19,022 bases of DNA from Sphingosinicella sp041621755 (GCA_041621755.1 JBFKAE010000052.1:1-19022); one strand, 5' to 3'. Positions 1-8,045 are shown, counted from the stretch's first letter. Notes: generated by a model not told the origin, from the letters alone. Made by a program: numbers and translations.

Positions 1-390
1 CCATGCAAAATAGGACAGCATAAGCAGCGTCCAGCCAATATAGATAAACAACAGCCAGCCGAGCAGATGGCCTGGGCCAGCATCGGCAGGCGGCAGAAAA
101 ATCATATAGGCGCCGAGCATGAGAATGGGCACGGATGCGACCATCCAGTGCCGCCTGCGTCCAAAACGCGATGGCAATCGATCGCAGACAACGCCCAGCA
201 CCGGATCTGTAATCACGTCCCAGAACCGCGTGACCAGAAAGATCAGGCCGACAGTGCCGATACCGATGCCAAGATGGGTCGCATAATATGCCGGCAGGAA
301 ATATTGTAACGGGATCTGCAGCGCAGACATGGCAAAGGCCGGGAGCGAATAGGCAAAGATTTTTGCCCGGCCAAGTCGGGGAGCGGTCAT
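1..390 (-). CDS. GPH-family (MFS_2) sugar/cation symporter, C-terminus beyond window
   Basis: The reverse strand from ATG at 390 stays open for 130 codons to the window edge, so only the N-terminal part is seen. It starts MTAPRLGRAKIFAYSLPAFA and contains the loop FWDVITDPVLGVVCDR followed by GRRRHWM. This matches the DxxTDPxxG...D...GRRRxW signature of the glycoside-pentoside-hexuronide:cation symporter branch of the major facilitator superfamily. Hydrophobic stretches around residues 12-35, 40-55, 82-97 and 105-125 are likely inner-membrane helices. An AAGGA-like ribosome site lies about 10 nt upstream of the ATG. The gene follows the TonB receptor by 54 bases on the same strand, so the two probably form an outer plus inner membrane uptake pair. 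The substrate cannot be told from this fragment. In sphingomonads such carriers often sit in sugar, glycoside or aromatic loci (general knowledge). Confidence 0.85.
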   Translation of the reverse strand, partial: MTAPRLGRAKIFAYSLPAFAMSALQIPLQYFLPAYYATHLGIGIGTVGLIFLVTRFWDVITDPVLGVVCDRLPSRFGRRRHWMVASVPILMLGAYMIFLPPADAGPGHLLGWLLFIYIGWTLLMLSYFAW

Positions 391-444
391 AGTGTGATCA
401 TCCTTGACCGCATCCCCTGAACCCGTGCAGCGTTCCCTTCGCGC

Positions 445-2580
445 CTAGAACTTAAAGCCAAGCTCGACCCCGAATTCTCTTGGCCTGTTAAATCCGGCAA
501 CCGCTTGCCCGCCAAGAGGAATGACATTTGTCACATGGCGATCATCGGTCAAGTTCTTGCCAAAGGCGGCGATCGACCAGCTTTCATCGTACGATGTATA
601 GCTGATCCGCCCGCCCACATCCTCCCAGGCCTCTGCGCTGTAGGCCTCAAGGTTGGTTTCGGTAAAGAATGTCGAGCCTTGATAGGCGATGGAACCGCGC
701 AAGGTGATATTGCCGCCCGTATCGGAAACCGGAATGCTGTATTCCGCGGCAAGATAACCGGTCCATTTCGGCGCACGGTTGAGCCGGTTGCCGCCAAGCT
801 GCTCGTTCCCAAGCCCCAGAAAATTGTCATAGGTCGCATCAAGATACGCACCCGACGCCGTAATCTGGAAGTTTTCGAACGGATAGGCGACCATTTCAAG
901 CTCGACACCCTTGAGCGTCGCATCGGCCGCATTCAGGATCGCAAACACCGAAGGCGCAATCGACACATTCACCTGAAGGCCTTTATAGTCGGTGTAAAAG
1001 ACGCCGAGATTGGCGCTCAGACGACGGTCGAACAGGAATGTCTTGACGCCGCCTTCATAGGACCAGACCTCTTCCTGACCGAATGGCGGACCACTACCGA
1101 CATCGCTGAAGCCGCCGCTCTTGAAGCCGTTTGAAGCAGACAAATAGAAACTGACATCGTCATTGGCCTCGTAAAGCAGGCTGACCTTCGGCGTCAGCGC
1201 GCTCCAGCTTTCCGAAAAATCGCTCAAAGGCATGCGCGCGAAGGGTGGGCGCGGCGGATTGGAACGGAAATCGACGCTGTCATGTTCTTTGGTGATATGC
1301 TTTTTTTCGTAACTGTAACGCAGGCCACCACTCAGCGTGAGGCCCGGAGAGATTTCATAATCGACTGCGCCAAACACCGCAGCGCTGCGGGCTTCAGTGT
1401 CGGAATAGCGATGCAATGATCCGCCCGAATTGAAATTGGTGACGACGATCGTCCGCTCGCCACTTTCATGATAGCCATAGAGGCCAATCTGCCAGTTGAA
1501 CGGGCCGGTCGAATTTGAAATCAGCCGGATTTCCTGACTGAACTGGTGCTGTTCCTGATCGTTGACATTGTTGAACTGACTGCCGGGATTGCCCATGCTG
1601 TCCACAGCAAGGCCATCGGAATCGACCGCACCATCAAGCGAAAAGAACCGGTAAGCCGTGACCGTTTCCAGTGTCACCGCACCAAGGTCGGCTGTTGATG
1701 TGAGCGAAATGCCGCCGACCTTCAGATCGACAAAACTCGGGTCGTTATAGTTAAATTCGTCCGGGTTCCCGATGTCGAGCACTGGCGGCGAACCCGAACT
1801 GATCCGCTTCAGGCCATCAATCGTATATTGATCGGTGTAATCGGCACGCATGATCAGCGTCAGAGTATCGGACGGGGCGACTTCGATCGTGCCATAGACA
1901 TTGAATGCCTCCTGGCTGTTCGTGCGTGATCCATCAAAAAGATTGACGCCATAACCCCTCTGATTGGTGTAGGCGACAGCAAGCGCGCCGCGCACATCCT
2001 CGCCTGCGAGCGGGCCGCCAATGGCAGCTTTTGCACGGATGTCGTCTTCGGATGTCCAACTGGCTTTCGCCTCGCCCGCCAATTCCGTACCGGGACGCTT
2101 GTGATAGACATTGACCGCACCGGCAGACGTATTGCGGCCGTAAAGCGTGCCCTGCGGACCGCGCAGAACCTCGATCCTGTCTATATAGAAAAGATCGGTC
2201 ATCACGCCCGGCGCACGCCCGACATAGACGCCGTCAATATAGATGCCGACCGGGTCATCGATGGTCGTGCCGATCGTTGCAGGCGAAATACCACGAATGG
2301 AAAATGGATGGTGACCATGTGTGCCGGTGCTGCTGATAACAAGGCCGGGTACGCTGCCGCCAATATCCTGCAGATCCTGAACATTGGCAGCTTCCAGATC
2401 ACCGCCGCCAACCACACTCAAGGAAATCGGCGTATCCTGCAGACTGCCTTCACGGCGTTCCGCGGTCACGACAATATCATCGGCACGCACGGTGCTCGCG
2501 GTTTGTGCGACGGCATATAAAGGCTGCAGCGCCAGCACCGATGGCGCAACGCTCAATAATAATGATCTTTTCATCGACAT
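445..2580 (-). CDS. TonB-dependent outer-membrane receptor
   Basis: 711 residues, a normal length for a TonB-dependent receptor. An N-terminal signal peptide (about residues 1-26, cleavage near AVAQ) is followed by a TonB box, DDIVVTAERR at 34-43. A plug domain of about 45-160 contains the typical segment IDGVYVGRAPG...IDRIEVLRGPQGTLYGRNTSAGAVN. The remainder has the alternating polar/aromatic pattern of a 22-strand barrel and ends in Phe (ELGFKF), the usual outer-membrane insertion signal. The start at 2580 is supported by GGGGAGGG about 7 nt upstream; the Met at residue 3 is a less well spaced alternative. It lies upstream of, and co-directional with, the GPH symporter, and a sigma70-like promoter precedes it. 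The family imports siderophores, vitamin B12, glycans or hydrophobic compounds. The catabolic neighbourhood favours a carbon substrate over iron, but the ligand is not determined. Confidence 0.95.
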   Translation of the reverse strand: MSMKRSLLLSVAPSVLALQPLYAVAQTASTVRADDIVVTAERREGSLQDTPISLSVVGGGDLEAANVQDLQDIGGSVPGLVISSTGTHGHHPFSIRGISPATIGTTIDDPVGIYIDGVYVGRAPGVMTDLFYIDRIEVLRGPQGTLYGRNTSAGAVNVYHKRPGTELAGEAKASWTSEDDIRAKAAIGGPLAGEDVRGALAVAYTNQRGYGVNLFDGSRTNSQEAFNVYGTIEVAPSDTLTLIMRADYTDQYTIDGLKRISSGSPPVLDIGNPDEFNYNDPSFVDLKVGGISLTSTADLGAVTLETVTAYRFFSLDGAVDSDGLAVDSMGNPGSQFNNVNDQEQHQFSQEIRLISNSTGPFNWQIGLYGYHESGERTIVVTNFNSGGSLHRYSDTEARSAAVFGAVDYEISPGLTLSGGLRYSYEKKHITKEHDSVDFRSNPPRPPFARMPLSDFSESWSALTPKVSLLYEANDDVSFYLSASNGFKSGGFSDVGSGPPFGQEEVWSYEGGVKTFLFDRRLSANLGVFYTDYKGLQVNVSIAPSVFAILNAADATLKGVELEMVAYPFENFQITASGAYLDATYDNFLGLGNEQLGGNRLNRAPKWTGYLAAEYSIPVSDTGGNITLRGSIAYQGSTFFTETNLEAYSAEAWEDVGGRISYTSYDESWSIAAFGKNLTDDRHVTNVIPLGGQAVAGFNRPREFGVELGFKF

Positions 2581-2616
2581 GTCATTCCCTCCCCAAGGTA
2601 CGTCTTATCGAATCTA

Positions 2617-2646
2617 TATATAGGTCATAAATGTATCGCTTTGCAA
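2617..2646 (-). promoter_or_regulatory. Candidate sigma70-type promoter for the TonB receptor
   Basis: Read on the minus strand, TTGCAA (2641-2646) is followed after 17-18 nt by CTATATAT (-10 region within 2615-2623). Transcription would start near 2607-2610, giving a leader of roughly 28 nt that includes the strong ribosome site before ATG 2580. The fit to TTGACA/TATAAT is good by eye but untested. Confidence 0.5.
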
Positions 2647-2724
2647 CACTTATGTTTCATACAGCGTTCCGGACGCCTAAATGTCACAGAAGGCAGGCAA
2701 ATTGGAAGCGGAATTCCATACAGT

Positions 2725-2763
2725 AAAAGGCCGCGCCCTCTGCGGTTTCAGAAGACGCGGCCT
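2725..2763 (-). terminator. Rho-independent terminator of the aldolase operon
   Basis: AGGCCGCG (2728-2735) and CGCGGCCT (2756-2763) form a perfect 8-bp GC-rich stem, with an inner TCTG/CAGA pair in the loop. On the minus strand the stem is followed by TTTT (2725-2728). It lies about 75 nt past the aldolase stop at 2839, and transcription of the aldolase/dehydrogenase operon comes from that side, so it should end that transcript before the receptor promoter. Confidence 0.8.
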
Positions 2764-2838
2764 ATTTATGAACCCGTTATCCAAGGCGCAGTCGAAAGAC
2801 CCCTTGGGAATAACGGCTTATGTTGTCAGCGGGGCGGT

Positions 2839-3867
2839 TCAGCCCTGCGCTTTTACCATGTCGAGCGCGACATCGACGATCATGTCTTCCTGTCCGCCGA
2901 CCATCTTGCGACGGCCAAGCTCGACAAGAATGGCGCGGGTGTCGATGCCATATTCCGCGCTCGCCTTTTCCGCATGGCGCAGAAAGCTTGAATAGACGCC
3001 GGCATAGCCAAGCGTCAGCGTTTCACGGTCGACGCGGACCGGCCGGTCCTGCAACGGGCGGACGAGATCCTCGGCAGCGTCCATCAGCATGTAAAGGTCG
3101 GTGCCGTGGTTCCAACCATGAACATCCGCCGCAGCGATAAAGACTTCAAGCGGCGCATTGCCTGCGCCAGCGCCCATGCCGGCAAGCGACGCATCGACAC
3201 GAACCGCGCCGTTCTGCACAGCCACGATGCTGTTCGCAACGCCGAGCGAAAGATTGTGGTGCGCATGCACGCCGCGCTGGGTTTCAGGCTTCAGGACACG
3301 GTCATAGGCCTGAAAGCGCGCCGCATATTGATCCATAGTGAGCGCACCGCCACTGTCGGTGACATAGACACAGTGCACACCATAGCTTTCCATCAGCAGC
3401 GCTTGCTGCGCCAGCGCATCTGGTTCCGACATGTGGCTCATCATCAAAAAGCCCGACACGTCCATGCCCAGCCCGCGCGCATATTCGATATGCTGCTTGG
3501 CGACGTCGGCCTCGGTGCAATGCGTTGCAACGCGCACCGAACGCACACCCATTTCATAAGCGTGCTTGAGGTCATGGATCGTGCCGATGCCCGGCAAAAG
3601 CAGTGTGGTCAGAACACTGTGTTCAAGCACCTCGGCAACCGCGCCGATCCAGTCCCAGTCGGTGTGTGCGCCAAAGCCATAGTTGAACGAACTTCCCGTC
3701 AGCCCGTCGCCATGCGCGATTTCGATGGCATCGACCTTGGCGCGATCAAGCGCTTTTGCGATGTCGCGGACATGATCAAGGCCGTATTGATGGCGGATGG
3801 CGTGCATGCCGTCACGCAGCGTTACATCCTGAATGTAGAGTTTCTCAGTCGTCGGGTCGAAGCTCAT
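2839..3867 (-). CDS. mhpE: 4-hydroxy-2-oxovalerate aldolase (MhpE/DmpG/BphI family)
   Basis: 342 residues, the normal length. It cleaves 4-hydroxy-2-oxopentanoate (or a longer homologue) to pyruvate and an aldehyde, using a divalent metal. The N-terminal segment LYIQDVTLRDGMHAIRHQY carries Arg18, metal ligand Asp19 and catalytic His22. HAHHNLSLG at 201-209 supplies the metal-binding His201 and His203, and Tyr292 in GYAGVYSSF matches the conserved C-terminal tyrosine of DmpG. The fold is a TIM barrel plus a C-terminal domain that contacts the partner dehydrogenase. The start overlaps the stop of the acetaldehyde dehydrogenase gene by 4 bases (ATGA), which fits the known channelling complex of these two enzymes. 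The steroid-pathway HsaF belongs to the same family and cannot be separated by eye, so the aldehyde product could be acetaldehyde or propionaldehyde. Confidence 0.96.
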   Translation of the reverse strand: MSFDPTTEKLYIQDVTLRDGMHAIRHQYGLDHVRDIAKALDRAKVDAIEIAHGDGLTGSSFNYGFGAHTDWDWIGAVAEVLEHSVLTTLLLPGIGTIHDLKHAYEMGVRSVRVATHCTEADVAKQHIEYARGLGMDVSGFLMMSHMSEPDALAQQALLMESYGVHCVYVTDSGGALTMDQYAARFQAYDRVLKPETQRGVHAHHNLSLGVANSIVAVQNGAVRVDASLAGMGAGAGNAPLEVFIAAADVHGWNHGTDLYMLMDAAEDLVRPLQDRPVRVDRETLTLGYAGVYSSFLRHAEKASAEYGIDTRAILVELGRRKMVGGQEDMIVDVALDMVKAQG

Positions 3868-4808
3868 GCCAGCACTCCTTCATGCATACGCAGTGCAATT
3901 TTTTCCGCGGTCTTCATGGCCGCCGATGTCATGATGTCGAGATTGCCGGCATAGGCAGGCAGGTAATGCGCCGCGCCTTCGACCTCCAGGAAAACCGAAA
4001 CCTTGAGACCGACAAATTCACCGTTCATTTCAGGAATGCGCAGCGGTCGGTTCGATCCGATATTTTCAAACTGCACCTTCTGCTTCAGACGATAGCCCGG
4101 CACGTAGGTCTGCACCTCGGCGACCATGTCCTCGACCGAGCGGGTGATCGCATCCTTGTCGGCGTCATCGGTCAGGCAATAGACCGTATCGCGCATGATC
4201 AGCGGCGGTTCGGCCGGGTTCAAAACGATGATCGCCTTGCCACGATCCGCGCCGCCGACATCGACAATGGCCTGGCTGGTGGTTTCGGTAAATTCGTCAA
4301 TATTGGCGCGCGTGCCCGGACCGGCTGATTTCGACGCGATCGAAGCGACGATTTCGCCATAGCGGACCTTGGCGACGCGATTGACCGCCGCCACGATCGG
4401 GATCGTTGCCTGTCCGCCGCACGTCACCATGTTGACGTTCGGGCTGTCGAGATTGGCGTCGCCATTGACCGGCGGGATCGTATAGGGACCAATGGCCGCG
4501 GGCGTCAGGTCGACAACGCGCTTGCCCGCAGCGAGCAACACTTCGCTGTGATGCGCATGCGCGCCAGCCGACGTCGCATCGAAGACGATCTCGATATCGG
4601 CAAATTCGGGCATGGCGACCAGCCCGTCAATACCGCCTGCGGTGATCGGCACACCCATACGCTCGGCCCGTTTCAGCCCGTCCGATTCAGGGTCGATGCC
4701 GACGAATGCGCCCATTTCAAGCACCTCGGACAAGCGCATGACCTTGATCATCAGATCGGTGCCGATATTGCCCGAGCCGATGATTGCGACTTTGGTTTTT
4801 TCTGCCAT
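3864..4808 (-). CDS. mhpF: Acetaldehyde dehydrogenase (acylating), MhpF/DmpF/BphJ family
   Basis: 314 residues, the usual size. It oxidises the aldehyde released by the partner aldolase to acyl-CoA with NAD+ and CoA. The N-terminal Rossmann motif is VAIIGSGNIGTDLM (residues 7-20). The catalytic cysteine is Cys130 in VNMVTCGGQATIP, and the C-terminal part NGEFVGLKVSVFLEVEGAAHYLPAYAGNLDIMTSAA is characteristic of this family. It is the first gene of a two-gene operon, with a 4-base overlap into the aldolase. Its start lies 87 bases from the divergent IclR gene, so that regulator is the likely controller. The usual third member of meta-cleavage operons, 2-hydroxypenta-2,4-dienoate hydratase, is not present in this window. 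The family assignment is firm; acetyl versus propionyl specificity is open. Confidence 0.96.
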   Translation of the reverse strand: MAEKTKVAIIGSGNIGTDLMIKVMRLSEVLEMGAFVGIDPESDGLKRAERMGVPITAGGIDGLVAMPEFADIEIVFDATSAGAHAHHSEVLLAAGKRVVDLTPAAIGPYTIPPVNGDANLDSPNVNMVTCGGQATIPIVAAVNRVAKVRYGEIVASIASKSAGPGTRANIDEFTETTSQAIVDVGGADRGKAIIVLNPAEPPLIMRDTVYCLTDDADKDAITRSVEDMVAEVQTYVPGYRLKQKVQFENIGSNRPLRIPEMNGEFVGLKVSVFLEVEGAAHYLPAYAGNLDIMTSAAMKTAEKIALRMHEGVLA

Positions 4809-4840
4809 TGTTCAAATTCCCATTGCGTTCATGGCGTCGA

Positions 4841-4856
4841 GATATCACCGAATATC
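4841..4856. promoter_or_regulatory. Inverted repeat in the divergent IclR/dehydrogenase intergenic region
   Basis: GATAT and ATATC flank a 6-nt centre (CACCGA), about 32 bp from the dehydrogenase start and 39 bp from the IclR start. A short palindrome midway between divergent genes is where an IclR-type protein often binds. It is short and could be chance. Confidence 0.3.
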
Positions 4857-4895
4857 GCTTGCAGCCATCGACCCTCGGTGGTTTACTCTCACCCC

Positions 4896-5651
4896 ATGAG
4901 AAAAGGCACACCAACCAACCTGTCGCTACAGCGTGCACTCGGCCTGCTCGCCCGGATCGTCGAAGATGGTGGCAGGCAGACGCTGAGCGCGATCGCAAGC
5001 GAGCACGGCATTCCGCTGGCAAGCGCGCACAGGCTGGCGACAACATTCGTTCGCAGCAACTATCTGCTCGTCGGCAAGAAAGGGCATTATCACGCTGGCC
5101 CCGCGCTGGCGAAGATGGGTGCATATGTGCGGCTGGCCGATACAGCGGTGCGCGTGGCACGGCCAATATTGGAACCTCTGGCCAGCACTTTCGGCAGCAC
5201 GGCGCATCTTGGCATATTTGAACATGACATGGTCACCTATCTCCTGCGAACCGGCAAGACGGGCGACGGCGTTTTCACGCGCGAGGGCATACAGCTCGAA
5301 GCCTATTGCTCGGGCATCGGCAAGGTCTTGCTGGCCTCACTGCCCGAGGAAGAACGCGAAACCTATATTCGCGGCGGCCCTTTTGTTCAGCTTACCGCGA
5401 ACACCATCACCGACCCTGATGCGCTTCGCCACGAGCTTGATACGGTGCGAACACGCGGTCACGCCATCGACAATCGCGAAGTCGCCGAGGACATTTACTG
5501 CATCGCCGTACCGCTGATGGACCACCATGACCGCGTGTTTTCAGCGATCTCTTTGTCTGCCAGTCCGACCCACCTTGAAAAACAGTCAGAAGCCGCGCTC
5601 AATGCACTTCACAGCAGCGCAAAACTTATAGAAGCAGCCCTGACGCCCTAA
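4896..5651 (+). CDS. IclR-family transcriptional regulator
   Basis: 251 residues from ATG at 4896. The same frame runs back to 4548, but that extension lies antisense inside the dehydrogenase gene and has no family similarity, so the internal ATG (MRKGTPTNLSLQRALGLL) is chosen; a GTG at 4878 is an alternative. No clear ribosome site is seen, so the message may be leaderless. Residues about 8-62 form the winged helix-turn-helix (TLSAIASEHGIPLASAHRLATTF). Residues about 80-245 form the effector-binding domain, with AYCSGIGKVLLASL and GHAIDNREVAEDIYCIAVPL as typical IclR signatures. It is divergent from the aldehyde dehydrogenase/aldolase operon, its probable target, and overlaps the convergent acyl-CoA dehydrogenase by 4 bases. 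The effector is probably a pathway intermediate (inference). Confidence 0.93.
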   Translation: MRKGTPTNLSLQRALGLLARIVEDGGRQTLSAIASEHGIPLASAHRLATTFVRSNYLLVGKKGHYHAGPALAKMGAYVRLADTAVRVARPILEPLASTFGSTAHLGIFEHDMVTYLLRTGKTGDGVFTREGIQLEAYCSGIGKVLLASLPEEERETYIRGGPFVQLTANTITDPDALRHELDTVRTRGHAIDNREVAEDIYCIAVPLMDHHDRVFSAISLSASPTHLEKQSEAALNALHSSAKLIEAALTP

Positions 5652-7450
5652 AACTGCTCCGCCGGGACAGCCACGGCAACATCGGTGAGCGACGCGCAAA
5701 CATCGAACCATGCGACGATTTTGGGCAGTTCGACTTCAAAGAAAAAACGGCAGGCGCGGATTTTGCCGAGCCGGTAGGCTTCGTCCTGCCCCGTCTTGGC
5801 GCTTGCGCAGATTTCGGCCTGATCGAGCCACAACCACGCGACCACGACATGCCCGAAGCCGAACAGAAAATGGGTGGCATTCGCCAGCGCCCGTGGCGCG
5901 TCCGCCGCCGACAGCGTTTCGACCGTGCGCCCGACACGATCCCATGCATCGCGAAGCCTCTGTGCGTGTTGCGCCAGTTCCGATTGTTTTTCGGCACGCG
6001 AGATCGTTTGGGCGATTTTCTCTCCCAACAGCTTCAGCGGCACACCGTCGGAGCGCAATATCTTGCGGCCAAGCAGATCAAGCCCCTGAATGCCCGTCGT
6101 CCCTTCGTGAATGGGATTGAGACGATTGTCGCGGTAAAGCTGTTCAACATCGAAATCGCGTGTGTAGCCATAGCCACCATGCACCTGAATGGCGAGGTCG
6201 TTGGCGACCAGACCCCATTCCGATGACCATGTTTTGGCGACCGGCGTCAGAAGCGCCAGAAGCTGTTCAGCAGCATCATCCTCGCGCCCACGGTCGGCGA
6301 GCGCAGCACAATAGAGTACAAGCCCAAGCGCGCCTTCGGCATAGCATTTTTGCACCAGCAACATGCGCTGGACGTCAGGATGCTCGATGATCGCGATTGG
6401 CGCGTTACCGGCCGTCTTCGACCCGTCAAGCGCACGCCCCTGCGTACGCTCCATCGCATAGCGCAGGGCATGACGGTAACCGCGATAGGCAAGCGCCGCC
6501 GCACCAAGGCCAACGCCGATGCGCGCCTCGTTCATCATTTGGAACATCATGGCGAGACCCTGCCCCGGTTCACCAATCAGATAGCCAACAGCCCCCGCCT
6601 TGCCATATGGAGCAAATCGCCCTTCGCCAAGGTTGAGCAAACAGTTCGCCGTGCCGCGATAGCCCATTTTATGATTAAGACCGGCAACCGCAATATCGTT
6701 GCGACCCGCATCGTCAGGCAAATGCTTTGGCGTGATAAACAGCGAAATGCCCTTGGTGCCTTCGGGCAAACGTCCGTCGGCATCGGGAATTTTTGCCAGC
6801 ACAAGATGCACGATATTGTCGCTAATGTCCTGATCCCCGCCCGATATCCACATCTTGTTTCCGGTCAGGCGAAATTGCGCACCATAATCGCTCTGCCCAT
6901 CGGGTTCGGCGCGGGTACGAATGTCACCGAGACCGGACCCCGCCTGCGGTTCGGAAAGACACATGGTCCCGAATGTTTCGCCGGCGATTTGCGGCAACGC
7001 GAATTTGGCGATCTGCGCCTCGCTGCCAAATTCGACGACGACGCGCGCATTGGCGACGGTCAGCATCGGATAAGCGGATGTTGCAACATTGGCGGCCATG
7101 AATTGCGATTGCGAGGCGCTGTTGACGACGATCGGCAAATTCATGCCGCCATAGGCCTCGGCAAAGCTCGCGCCGAACATGCCAAGCTCGGCAAACTGGC
7201 GCAACGCCTCGCCAATTTCAGGCAGGACATGAACATCGCCATTGTCGTCAAGCCAGGGATCGCGCGCATCGGCCGCTTTGTAATGCGGCAGAAAATCGCT
7301 TTCCGCGAGTTTAGCCGACAGTTCAAGCACAGCGTTGACGGTTTCCCGGTCAAGCGTATCAAAACGTGGGCTTTGCAGAATTTGATCGAGCTTCAGCCAA
7401 TCCCACAACAGAAAATCAAGTTCGCCCTGTCTTATCAGGATATGGCTCAT
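5648..7450 (-). CDS. Acyl-CoA dehydrogenase, large FadE-like form with C-terminal domain
   Basis: 600 residues from ATG 7450. An in-frame ATG at 7471 would add seven residues (MDQRPDH), but CAGAGG lies 9 nt before the 7450 start and nothing comparable precedes 7471. It introduces a C2-C3 double bond into an acyl-CoA with FAD. Evidence is MCLSEPQAGSGLGDIRT (flavin/substrate loop), GNKMWISGGD, HGGYGYTRDFDVEQLYRD, and IHEGTTGIQGLDLL with the conserved Glu at about 449 in the catalytic-base position of long (about 600-residue) ACADs such as DmdC. A helical C-terminal extension of about 120 residues (AcylCoA_dehyd_C type) follows. The substrate is unknown. It is alone on its strand: the 3' end overlaps the IclR gene by 4 bases, and direct repeats with a -10 box lie at its 5' end. 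Annotated mercaptopropionyl-CoA or long-chain specificity would be guesswork. Confidence 0.93.
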   Translation of the reverse strand: MSHILIRQGELDFLLWDWLKLDQILQSPRFDTLDRETVNAVLELSAKLAESDFLPHYKAADARDPWLDDNGDVHVLPEIGEALRQFAELGMFGASFAEAYGGMNLPIVVNSASQSQFMAANVATSAYPMLTVANARVVVEFGSEAQIAKFALPQIAGETFGTMCLSEPQAGSGLGDIRTRAEPDGQSDYGAQFRLTGNKMWISGGDQDISDNIVHLVLAKIPDADGRLPEGTKGISLFITPKHLPDDAGRNDIAVAGLNHKMGYRGTANCLLNLGEGRFAPYGKAGAVGYLIGEPGQGLAMMFQMMNEARIGVGLGAAALAYRGYRHALRYAMERTQGRALDGSKTAGNAPIAIIEHPDVQRMLLVQKCYAEGALGLVLYCAALADRGREDDAAEQLLALLTPVAKTWSSEWGLVANDLAIQVHGGYGYTRDFDVEQLYRDNRLNPIHEGTTGIQGLDLLGRKILRSDGVPLKLLGEKIAQTISRAEKQSELAQHAQRLRDAWDRVGRTVETLSAADAPRALANATHFLFGFGHVVVAWLWLDQAEICASAKTGQDEAYRLGKIRACRFFFEVELPKIVAWFDVCASLTDVAVAVPAEQF

Positions 7451-7492
7451 ATGATCAGGCCTCTGGTCCATCGCCCGACGATCATATGATCA
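7447..7492. promoter_or_regulatory. Pair of 11-bp direct repeats at the acyl-CoA dehydrogenase start, candidate operator
   Basis: TCATATGATCA occurs at 7447-7457 and again at 7482-7492, 35 bp apart start to start. The second copy is embedded in ATCATATGATCAT, two overlapping palindromes; the first overlaps the start codon at 7450. The spacing is about 3.3 helical turns. Placement just downstream of a TATAAT-like -10 box suits binding by a repressor. Confidence 0.4.
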
Positions 7493-7500
7493 TGGGCTGC

Positions 7501-7506
7501 ATTATA
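7501..7506 (-). promoter_or_regulatory. Candidate -10 element for the acyl-CoA dehydrogenase gene
   Basis: TATAAT reads on the minus strand here, an exact match to the sigma70 -10 box. The -35 position, about 17 nt upstream, holds only a weak match (around CGTGGG). The start of transcription would be near 7494, directly at the second direct-repeat copy. Confidence 0.4.
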
Positions 7507-7859
7507 ATTTCGATCTGCGATAGCCCACGGATGCTTGCCTTGGTACCTGTCAAATTTGAGGCCGCATACCGGACAAGGCGTCTGAACGCCTGTCACCGGA
7601 TCAAGGGTAACGCAATCGAGGGGCGAACAATGTTGCCGGCGTTAATGACCGCAATCACCGTTCGCAGTGGCTAGGGCAAACCCGATGCATATTGCGTATG
7701 ATAACCTGTTCTATTCAAACACCGACATTCAATTGAAAACGGGCATTCATCACCGATCACAAAAATATGCACGGATAAATTGGTCAAAGCAGAGTTTGAA
7801 TTCGTGATCAGCTACACACAGACTAACAATTTATTCCGGTTCAATTTTCCATTATCCTA
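7507..7859. other. Non-coding stretch, AT-richer than its surroundings
   Basis: No credible gene is seen in any frame. The only local structure noticed is a small hairpin, AGGCGT/ACGCCT with loop CTGA (7576-7591), lacking a T-tract. The second half (about 7680-7859) is clearly richer in A and T than the flanking genes. Confidence 0.6.
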
Positions 7860-8045
7860 GCCACAATTCCAGCCACAGTCTCAGCCACAGTCTCAGCCAC
7901 AGTTCCAGCCACAGTCTCAGCCACAGTCTCAGCCACAGTCTCAGCCACAGTTCCAGCCACAGTTCCAGCCACAGTTCCAGCCACAGTCTCAGCCACAGTC
8001 TCAGCCACAGTTCCAGCCACAGTTCCAGCCACAGTTCCAGCCACA
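7860..8045. repeat. 12-bp tandem minisatellite, 15 full units plus a partial
   Basis: Units begin with GCCACA and end in either GTCTCA or GTTCCA; the first unit has ATTCCA. Fifteen full units run from 7860 to 8039 and a partial one ends near 8045. The unit types have a higher-order pattern: 7920-7979 and 7980-8039 are identical 60-bp blocks (two TCTCA units, then three TTCCA units), which indicates recent block duplication. All three plus-strand frames and two minus-strand frames are open through it, giving Pro-Gln-rich or Trp-Leu-rich repeats. However, the plus-strand PQxQ frame is preceded directly by TAG (7858-7860) and no ribosome site is evident, so I treat it as non-coding. It begins 12 bp past the esterase stop codon and would lie in that gene's 3' untranslated region. 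Confidence 0.93.

Noticed and set aside
505..1134. 209-codon plus-strand open frame opposite the TonB receptor
   Set aside because: It is an antisense shadow of a GC-rich coding sequence with no family features; the same applies to the other long plus-strand frames opposite the dehydrogenase and pump genes.
4548..4895. N-terminal extension of the IclR reading frame by 116 codons
   Set aside because: It lies antisense within the acetaldehyde dehydrogenase gene and its translation has no regulator-like features; the IclR family begins at the internal ATG.
7860..8045. CRISPR array
   Set aside because: Units are contiguous 12-mers with no unique spacers and no cas genes nearby.
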